NCBI GenBank assembly: GCA_021817645.1
Contig: JAKAGH010000189.1
Location: 1-6,400, forward strand
Length of the DNA: 6,400 nt
Source of the DNA: Deltaproteobacteria bacterium
GTDB taxonomy: Bacteria; Desulfobacterota; Desulfobaccia; Desulfobaccales; 0-14-0-80-60-11
Direction: 5' to 3'
The stretch's first letter is position 1; each line of letters opens with the position of its first letter. Positions 1 to 4,715 of the stretch are shown here, piece by piece. Position numbers and translations under genes: made by a program. The notes under the pieces are model-generated. The model did not search any database. It worked only from the letters and a program-made list of their open reading frames with translations, and was not told the origin of the DNA.

Positions 1-19
1 ATCCTGAATGAGCAGTCAT
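1..19 (-). CDS. Start of a gene downstream of fdhA (5' end only, product unknown)
   Basis: An ATG at 19-17 is preceded by GGAGG (30-26) with a 6-base gap, a near-ideal ribosome binding site, and the frame stays open to the window edge. Only six codons are visible (M-T-A-H-S-G), too few to name a product. It starts 11 bases after the fdhA stop codon on the same strand, so it is probably cotranscribed with fdhA. In other genomes such a position may hold an electron-transfer partner subunit, an FdhD-type sulfurtransferase or a cofactor-synthesis gene, but nothing in these six residues decides between them. Confidence 0.6.
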
Positions 20-30
20 GTCCGGCCTCC

Positions 31-2730
31 TTACGCTTTCTCGATTTGGACCGCACAAACCTTGTATTCCGGAATCTTGGAGACCGGATCCAGCGCGGCG
101 TTGGTCAGTTTATTGGCCGAGGCTTCGGCGAAATGGAAGGGAATAAAGATGGTGCCGGGCACGGCCTTGTGGGAGATGTGGGCCTTGGCGGTGATCTGGC
201 CGCGGCGGGTGCGGACCCGCAACTGGTCGCCGCTGGCCACCCCGTATTTGGCCGCATCTTCCGGGGACAGCTCCACCAGGCATTCCGGGGCCTTTTCCGT
301 CAACCCCGCGGCTCGGCGGCTCATGGTGCCGGAATGGTACTGATAGAGGAGGCGCCCGGTGGTGAGATAGAGCGGGTACTCGGCATCGGGCATCTCCGCC
401 GGGTCTTTGTGGTCAATGGCAAAGAAGGTGCCTTTGCCCTTGGCGAACCGGTCCTTGTGGAGATAAACGGTGCCGGGGTGCTCCTCGTTGGGGCAGGGCC
501 ATTGCAGGCCGCCGCTATCCAGACGTTTATAGGATATCCCGGCATATGCGGGCGTTAATTTGCGAATCTCTTCGAAGACCGCTTCCGGATTGGCGTAGTT
601 CATGGGGTAACCCAGGCGATTGCTGATCTCGCAGACGATCTTCCAGTCGGGTTTGGACTGGCCCACCGGATGAATGGCCTGGCGCACCCGGGAGACCCGG
701 CGCTCGGTGTTGGAGAAGGTGCCGTCCTTTTCCGCGAAAGACGAAGCCGGCAGCACCACGTCGGCCAGTTTGCCGGTCTCGGTCAGGAAGATGTCTTGTA
801 CTACCAGGAGGTCCAATTGCTGCATGGCCTTGATGGCATGGTCGGCATCGGGGTCGGTGAGGGCGGGGTTTTCCCCCATGATATACAGGGCCTTGATGCC
901 GCCCTTGGAGATGGCCGGCAGCATGTCGGTCATGGTCATGCCCACCCAGTCGGGGAGGTTGTCCACGCCCCAGGCCTTTGCCATCTTCTCCCGGTTGGCG
1001 GGGTCGGTGACGGCCTGATAGCCGGAGAAGACATTGGGCAGGCCGCCCATGTCGCAGGCGCCCTGGACGTTGTTCTGGCCCCGCAGGGGGTTGACGCCGC
1101 CGCCTTCGATGCCCACGTTGCCGCAGAGCATGGCCAGGTTGGCCAGAGTCTTGACGTTATCCGTGCCTACGGTGTGCTGGGTGATGCCCATGCAGTAAAC
1201 AATAGTGCCGGCTTTGGCCTTGGCGTACATGCGGGCTGCTTCGATTATCTGGGCGGCGGGGACCCCGGTGATCTTCTCCGCGTATTCGGGCGTGTACTTG
1301 GCCACCGTCTCTTTCAAAGCCTCGAAGTTCTCGGTGCGCTCGGCCACATAGGCGGCGTCATACAGGTTTTCCTGGATGATGAGATTCATCATGGCGTTGA
1401 CCAGGGCGATGTCGGTGCCCGGGAACTGCCGCAGCCAGAGGCGGGAGAATTTCACCAGGTCCTGTTTGCGGGGATCGACCACAATCAGGTCTTTATTTTT
1501 CAGGCGCGCCGCCCGCTTGATGCGGGCCGCGATCACCGGATGGTTTTCGTTGGTGTTGGAGCCGATCACCAGGAGGCAATCGGAGTCTTCCAACTCGCCG
1601 ATGGAATTGGTCATAGCTCCAGAACCGAAAGACGCGGCCAGCCCGGCCACGGTGGAGCTGTGTCAGAGACGGGCGCAGTGATCGACATGGTTACTACCGA
1701 TCGCCGCGCGCATCAGTTTTTGCATGAGGTAGTTTTCTTCGTTGGTGGCCCGGGCCGAACACCAGCCGCCGATCTTTTCGGGCCCGTGCTTTTCTTTGAC
1801 TTCCTGCAGGCGGGCGGCCACGAAGTCCAGGGCCTCATCCCAGGTGGCTTCCTGCAGTTCCCCGCCTTTCTGCTTGCGCAGCAACGGCGTCTGCAGGCGA
1901 TCCGGGTGCTGCACAAACCCCAGGCCGAAGCGGCCCTTGACGCAGAGGCGGCCTTCGTTAGGGAGGGAGTGGGCGCCCATGGCTTTAACTATCTGGCCGC
2001 CCTTGACGTGAAGGTCGATCTGGCAGCCGACGCCGCAATAGGGACAGGTGGTGCGGACGTGGTGGCGCTCCCAGGAGCGGCCCTGATGCATGGCGTTTTT
2101 ATCCAGCAGGGCGCCCACGGGGCAGGACTGCACGCATTCCCCGCAGAAGACGCAATCGGAGTTGATATAAGAATAATCGGCCTTGGCCACGATCTTGTTA
2201 TGGCTGCCGCGATAGCCGATGCTGATGGCCTGATTGACCTGGCGCTCATTGCAGCCGCGCACGCAGCGGCCGCACATGATGCACTTGGAAAAATCCCGGA
2301 CAATCATGCTGTTGTCGTCTTCGTAATAATATTTGGTGGCCGGGGGGTTGGCGAAGCCGGGGGTGGGCACCTGGTAGCGGTAAGCCAGGGCCTGGAGTTC
2401 GCACTCGCCGTTGGCCTCGCAGACCAGGCAGTTATGGTTGCCGGAACTGAGGATCAGTTCCAGGACCATCTTGCGGGCGGCATCGATGCGGGCCGATTCG
2501 GTTTTGATGACCATGCCCGGGGCGGAGACAGTGGCGCAGGCGGGCAACAGGGTCCGGGCTTTTTCCACCTCCACCATGCACATCCGGCACGAACCCGTGG
2601 CAGTAGTATCTTTCAAGAAGCACAGGGTGGGGATGGTAAAGATTCCGTGGCTCCGGGCCACTTCTAAAATGGTCTGACCGGGCTGAATTTCTACCGTCAT
2701 CCCATCAAGGTTGAGGGTTGCCTTACTCAT
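31..2730 (-). CDS. fdhA: Selenocysteine-containing cytoplasmic formate dehydrogenase, catalytic alpha subunit
   Basis: This enzyme interconverts formate and CO2 at a Mo or W bis-pterin site; metal and electron acceptor cannot be read from sequence. The product is 899 residues with Sec356 encoded by UGA (1665-1663); reading frame and homology continue unbroken on both sides. Visible modules: N-terminal [2Fe-2S] domain (C37, C48, C51, C65); a His-Cys [4Fe-4S] motif (H99, C101, C104, C110); two ferredoxin clusters (C150/153/156/160 and C193/196/199/203); the catalytic-domain [4Fe-4S] site (C229, C232, C236, C263) with conserved K265; Sec356-His357 in HCARLUHSSTVAGL; MGENPA at about 618-623; NTER with R677 as the likely active-site Arg; and a C-terminal pterin-binding domain (about 795-899). 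The N-terminal modules resemble NuoG/HoxU, as in NAD(P)-linked or bifurcating enzymes such as the Moorella type, which is of similar length. No Tat signal is present, so it is cytoplasmic. The start at 2730 is chosen because GGAGGT (2745-2740) lies 9 bases upstream and the [2Fe-2S] fold begins at once. It appears to be first in its operon. Confidence 0.95.
1615..1665 (-). promoter_or_regulatory. UGA selenocysteine codon plus bacterial SECIS hairpin inside fdhA
   Basis: The UGA is at 1665-1663. Starting 11 bases after it, CGTGGCC (1651-1645) pairs with GGCCGCG (1639-1633), a 7-bp stem with one G-U pair closing a five-base loop GGGCT (1644-1640). An outer perfect 7-bp stem, AGCTCCA (1659-1653) with TGGAGCT (1621-1615), encloses it across an asymmetric internal loop. 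The apical loop starts 18 bases after the UGA, the same distance as I recall for E. coli fdhF, whose loop is GGUCU. Such hairpins are bound by SelB carrying Sec-tRNA. The selenocysteine machinery genes (selA, selB, selC, selD) are not in this window. Confidence 0.88.
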
Positions 2731-2824
2731 GCCGTGGTTACCTCCATCTTGAAATCGGGAAACCGTACATTCTGAGACGAAAAAGGGCTGAATTTGGTTG
2801 CGAAATCTGCGAGGAAAAATCTTC

Positions 2825-2857
2825 CCGGCGCAAGCTGAAAGGTGGGTGAGGCGCCGG
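2825..2857 (-). promoter_or_regulatory. GC-rich hairpin in the fdhA leader, possible attenuator
   Basis: CCGGCGC (2857-2851) is perfectly complementary to GCGCCGG (2831-2825) across a 19-base loop. Five bases after the stem is a run of five Ts (2819-2815). The sequence CCGGGAAGA occurs twice, just before the hairpin (2877-2869) and overlapping its 3' arm (2827-2819). The loop is large and the T-run is offset, so this is not a textbook terminator. It could be part of a larger folded leader. Function is unproven. Confidence 0.3.
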
Positions 2858-2952
2858 CATGCGGCAGGTCTTCCCGGAACAGCAGCCATATTTCGGCTTT
2901 GTTCGTGAGGAGTTGTGGTTATTGATGAACCTTCTCCACCTTAAGCATGTAC

Positions 2953-2981
2953 ATATTAGCACAAATACCCGGCCCAAGGAA
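2953..2981 (-). promoter_or_regulatory. Candidate fdhA promoter (extended -10 type, weak -35)
   Basis: TGC-TAATAT (2961-2953) has the form of an extended -10 element. The hexamer 17 bases further upstream (TTCCTT, 2981-2976) is a poor -35. The overlapping bases TTGGGCCGGGTATTTGTGC also distantly resemble a sigma54 site but lack the invariant GC at the right spacing. This is the best candidate I see for starting fdhA transcription downstream of the terminator at 3179-3147, but it is weakly supported. Confidence 0.3.
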
Positions 2982-3097
2982 AATAAAATCTCAGCAAATT
3001 ATTGGAATTTCCGACACGTTAGAACGGCCAATCGGAGCCTGGCAGACTACCGCAAGAGGCCGCGGTGAAAATAGGAGGGGAGGGGCGCGGTTTTGTG

Positions 3098-3140
3098 GGG
3101 CGGACCCAGGTGTCCGCCCTGGGTGCCCCCGGCAACCGGG
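3098..3140. repeat. Nested, mutually exclusive inverted repeats in intergenic DNA
   Basis: On the plus strand GGGCGGAC (3098-3105) and GTCCGCCC (3112-3119) form an 8-bp stem with a 6-base loop. The overlapping CCCAGG (3105-3110) and CCTGGG (3118-3123) form a competing 6-bp stem. A third small hairpin, CCCGG-CAA-CCGGG, follows at 3128-3140. The compact GC-rich palindromic build in an intergenic gap resembles dispersed REP-like elements, but a single copy is visible here, so repetition in the genome is an inference. Confidence 0.45.
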
Positions 3141-3146
3141 AGCGAT

Positions 3147-3179
3147 AAAAAAAGCCCTCAAAGCAGGCTTTGAGGGCTT
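3147..3179 (-). terminator. Strong Rho-independent terminator of the small exported-protein gene
   Basis: Read on the minus strand, AAGCCCTCAAAG (3179-3168) and CTTTGAGGGCTT (3163-3152) form a perfect 12-bp stem with a 4-base loop (CCTG), running directly into a T tract (3153-3147). It lies 55 bases past the stop codon of the exported-protein gene. In the plus direction no T tract follows, so it acts one way. It separates that gene from fdhA. A smaller 6-bp hairpin without a T tract (TTTCCC/GGGAAA, 3227-3212) sits between the stop codon and this terminator. Confidence 0.92.
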
Positions 3180-3234
3180 GTCACATTTTCTGAAGCAAAT
3201 CTTGCTGCGGATTTCCCTTCCGGGAAAGACCGGC

Positions 3235-3573
3235 TTACTGCACTTCCGGGCTGACCGGCAGAGTCGGTAGCGGCGGAGCCAGTTTCTGATACTTCATGCC
3301 GAAAGCCCGAGTCTCAAAAGCTTTGGGATTAAAGGCCTTGGTCAGCTCCACTTCTTCCGGAGTCAGGATGTGAACGATACCATACTGATCCACAATGGCG
3401 AACCGCTCGCCCTTGGCGAGGCAGGAAGCCACAGTCTCTTCACCTTTGAGCTCCTTTTTAGAAACACAGAGCAACTTGGCGCCCGCGCCTTTTGCCTGCG
3501 CCATGGCGAAGCCCGCAACCAAACCCACGGCCACCAAAGCCAAAATCAACCCTACCACCACTTTTGAACGCAT
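3235..3573 (-). CDS. Small secreted protein of unknown function
   Basis: The product has 112 residues. It opens with a clear signal peptide: Arg2/Lys4, a hydrophobic core at about residues 5-22, and an A-M-A cleavage motif at 23-25, which predicts export to the periplasm or beyond with a mature chain of about 87 residues. The mature part has two cysteines (C36, C51) that could form a disulfide, a stretch VDQYGIVHILTPEE (61-74) that could be a small beta-hairpin, and a proline-rich tail. I do not recognise a family. The ATG at 3573 is preceded by purine-rich AAGGAG and GGAGG sequences (3589-3577). It has its own promoter (3697-3668) and terminator (3179-3147), so it is a monocistronic unit. 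A plausible but unsupported idea is a small periplasmic protein conserved within a narrow lineage. Confidence 0.8.
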   Translation of the reverse strand: MRSKVVVGLILALVAVGLVAGFAMAQAKGAGAKLLCVSKKELKGEETVASCLAKGERFAIVDQYGIVHILTPEEVELTKAFNPKAFETRAFGMKYQKLAPPLPTLPVSPEVQ

Positions 3574-3663
3574 ACTCTCCTTCCTCCTCTATGCAAAGGT
3601 TGATACCCGGCTTTCCTCCCCCCCAGCGGAGTAAACGAGAAAAAGCCACTAAACTCCTTTCAC

Positions 3664-3678
3664 GCCTATAATATAGGC
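3664..3678. promoter_or_regulatory. Perfect palindrome overlapping the -10 box, possible operator
   Basis: GCCTATA (3664-3670) and TATAGGC (3672-3678) are perfect inverted repeats around a single central base and cover both candidate -10 hexamers. A protein dimer bound here would block RNA polymerase, so this could be a repressor site. It could also be partly a by-product of the TATA-rich -10 sequence, but the GCC/GGC ends are not needed for a promoter. Confidence 0.45.
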
Positions 3679-3697
3679 CCACTGAAGGGAATGTCAA
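3668..3697 (-). promoter_or_regulatory. Sigma70-type promoter for the small exported protein
   Basis: A perfect -35 TTGACA (3697-3692) is followed after 16 bases by TATATT (3675-3670), or after 18 bases by TATTAT (3673-3668). AT-rich sequence (about 3713-3698) precedes the -35, like an UP element. A start site near 3661 would give a leader of roughly 88 bases before the ATG at 3573. Confidence 0.75.
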
Positions 3698-3815
3698 TTT
3701 AATTTATCGGGGACCGGAAAAAAACTCGTTTTGCTGGGTCCGTTATCATTTTCACCATTAAAGAGTGCGAATCATGGCGCCCATCTCAAAATAGGGTGGT
3801 GGAATTAAGCGGTGA
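3698..3815. other. Spacer after fliW with no clear element
   Basis: Between the fliW stop codon and the promoter of the exported-protein gene I see no gene and no GC-rich stem followed by a T tract. A weak AAAA/TTTT pairing next to a T run (about 3733-3718) is the only terminator-like feature. How transcription of the flagellar operon ends is unclear. Confidence 0.5.
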
Positions 3816-4286
3816 TTAGCCCGGCAGAACCCGGTGCTTGTGGGAATAGGGGGAGCCTTCCAGGACCGTTTGTTTGCCCCGGCGGTTCACCAGATTGATG
3901 AGCAAGGGCCCCATCAGGTTGGCGGTCATTTCCTGGGGATTGCCCGGAGGAATGGTCAGGATCACCAGGACCTTCAGGTCCTGGAGGCTTTTTACCCCCA
4001 GTTCCTTTTGGATGCCGTTGAGGGGGCCGATCTTATATTCGGGCAGGACCATGACCGGGTCCATGACCACAAAGGCCAGGTCCGCCTTTTCCAAAGACTG
4101 GAGCCAGAAGAAAGGAGATTCCTGACCATGCTCGATGAGGACATAGCGGTGGAACTCGGAAAACCCTAACAGCCCGGGGCTGAAGGTAATGATCTGATCT
4201 TCCCGCACCACGATATTGCCAAAGTTCTTGGTGGCGATGGTGGCCGAGACGGGTTCAGCCGGAGTTTTTTGCGGGTCTGGGGCCAT
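3816..4286 (-). CDS. fliW: Flagellar assembly factor FliW (CsrA antagonist)
   Basis: FliW binds flagellin and CsrA in a mutually exclusive way. When flagellin is exported, freed FliW binds CsrA and relieves its block on target mRNAs. The product has 156 residues, with family landmarks in order: ITFSPGLLGF (33-42), PFFWLQSLEKADLAFVVMDP (58-77), TANLMGPLLIN (121-131) and VLEGSPYSHKHRV (141-153). The first ~15 residues are a Pro-rich, probably disordered extension ahead of the usual start of the fold. Its ATG overlaps the csrA stop by one base (TAATG), which points to translational coupling and near-stoichiometric production with CsrA. The protein is cytoplasmic, with no signal peptide. Confidence 0.95.
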   Translation of the reverse strand: MAPDPQKTPAEPVSATIATKNFGNIVVREDQIITFSPGLLGFSEFHRYVLIEHGQESPFFWLQSLEKADLAFVVMDPVMVLPEYKIGPLNGIQKELGVKSLQDLKVLVILTIPPGNPQEMTANLMGPLLINLVNRRGKQTVLEGSPYSHKHRVLPG

Positions 4287-4522
4287 TAATCCTTCTTCTG
4301 CTTCCAGATTTTGGTGATTTCTGTTAGATCCACATCTCTCACGCCAGCGGCCCGGAGGTTTTCCTCCTGGATGCGCTGGTAGATTTCTTCCCGCAAGACC
4401 ACCACGTCCGTCGGGGCCTCGATACCGATCCGGATCTGTTTTCCCCGGATTTCCATAATGGAGATGCGGATATCATCTCCAAGAATTATGCCTTCGCCGA
4501 TCTTGCGGGTAAGAATTAGCAA
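4286..4522 (-). CDS. csrA: Translational regulator CsrA
   Basis: CsrA is a small dimeric RNA-binding protein that recognises GGA in hairpin loops and usually represses translation by covering ribosome binding sites. The 78-residue product has the whole fold: [10 protein letters not shown] at the N-terminus with L4, and [11 protein letters not shown] at 41-51 with R44, both RNA-contact residues in the family. N55 in [10 protein letters not shown] matches the position implicated in FliW binding in Bacillus subtilis CsrA, and the C-terminal extension beyond ~60 is typical of FliW-controlled forms. The start codon is TTG (4522-4520), fixed by the conserved N-terminus. AGGAAGG (4534-4528) lies 5 bases upstream and sits in a hairpin loop. 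The gene lies between flgL and fliW, a known conserved order. Confidence 0.97.
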   Translation of the reverse strand: MLILTRKIGEGIILGDDIRISIMEIRGKQIRIGIEAPTDVVVLREEIYQRIQEENLRAAGVRDVDLTEITKIWKQKKD

Positions 4523-4524
4523 AT

Positions 4525-4539
4525 CAACCTTCCTGGTTG
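4525..4539 (-). promoter_or_regulatory. Hairpin presenting GGA over the csrA ribosome binding site (likely CsrA autoregulation site)
   Basis: On the transcript CAACC (4539-4535) pairs perfectly with GGTTG (4529-4525) around the loop AGGAA (4534-4530). The loop GGA (4533-4531) is part of the Shine-Dalgarno sequence, and the stem ends 2 bases before the TTG start codon. A 5-bp stem with GGA in the loop overlapping the ribosome binding site is the typical architecture of a CsrA target. The combination with a weak TTG start suggests tight self-repression. Confidence 0.65.
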
Positions 4540-4559
4540 TTTAGGGGTTGCCGCAGCTT

Positions 4560-4567
4560 CTTCCTGG
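4560..4567 (-). promoter_or_regulatory. Second CCAGGAAG motif upstream of csrA (possible second CsrA site)
   Basis: CCAGGAAG at 4567-4560 repeats exactly the eight bases CCAGGAAG at 4536-4529 in the ribosome-binding-site hairpin. The two GGA cores are 31 bases apart, within the range over which one CsrA dimer can bridge two sites. No clear local hairpin places this copy in a loop. Confidence 0.35.
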
Positions 4568-4649
4568 AAACCCCCGGGCTTCCCTGCCTGTTTATTCTGG
4601 GCCGCAATAACCGCCTCCACCCGGTGGGAGGGGAGCCTTTGATGCCAGC

Positions 4650-4678
4650 ATTATACCCGAATCCCCTGCCAATCCCTA
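4650..4678 (-). promoter_or_regulatory. Candidate internal promoter for csrA-fliW
   Basis: A perfect -10 hexamer TATAAT is at 4655-4650. The best -35 at 17 bases is TAGGGA (4678-4673), only half matching. The same stretch also reads TTGGCA-GGGGA-TTCGG (4672-4657), which approaches a sigma54 site but has GG instead of the required GC. It lies 128 bases before the csrA start in the flgL-csrA spacer, so csrA-fliW may be transcribed on its own as well as from the flagellar operon. Confidence 0.35.
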
Positions 4679-4715
4679 CCCCTCTTTGGGGTGGAGAAGA
4701 ATTTTTCTCAATTTT

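Larger units (their letters stand above)
2731..3146 (-). other. Gene-free region: long fdhA leader and upstream intergenic DNA
   Basis: No convincing gene is seen on either strand in these 416 bases; open frames here lack ribosome binding sites or family resemblance. The stretch lies between the terminator of the exported-protein gene and the fdhA start. It contains a candidate promoter (around 2981-2953), a GC-rich hairpin (2857-2825), the fdhA ribosome binding site (2745-2740) and, at its far end, nested inverted repeats (3140-3098). If the candidate promoter is right the fdhA leader is roughly 215 bases, long enough for RNA-level control. Confidence 0.6.

Noticed and set aside
31..1650. 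A separate GTG-started oxidoreductase gene, with the upstream part as a pseudogene
   Set aside because: The GTG at 1650 is an internal Val (residue 361) in the active-site motif, there is no ribosome binding site, and the UGA with its SECIS explains the break.
670..2667. A 665-codon open frame on the plus strand, antisense to fdhA
   Set aside because: It is a shadow of the GC-rich codon pattern of fdhA. Its translation is low-complexity (rich in G, A, H, V), has no family resemblance, and lies opposite an unmistakable gene.
2731..2889. N-terminal extension of fdhA to the ATG at 2889
   Set aside because: The extra 53 residues are Arg/Pro/Cys-rich with no family match, while GGAGGT precedes the ATG at 2730 and the ferredoxin-like domain starts there.
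2947..3270. A 107-codon plus-strand ORF across the fdhA upstream region
   Set aside because: It runs through the terminator and hairpin repeats, shows no family features, and has no supporting ribosome binding site that I can see.
3490..3646. A leader ORF with a GTG start after GGAG in the 5' region of the small exported protein's transcript
   Set aside because: It runs out of frame into the start of the signal-peptide gene and its translation has no recognisable features, so it is probably a chance reading.
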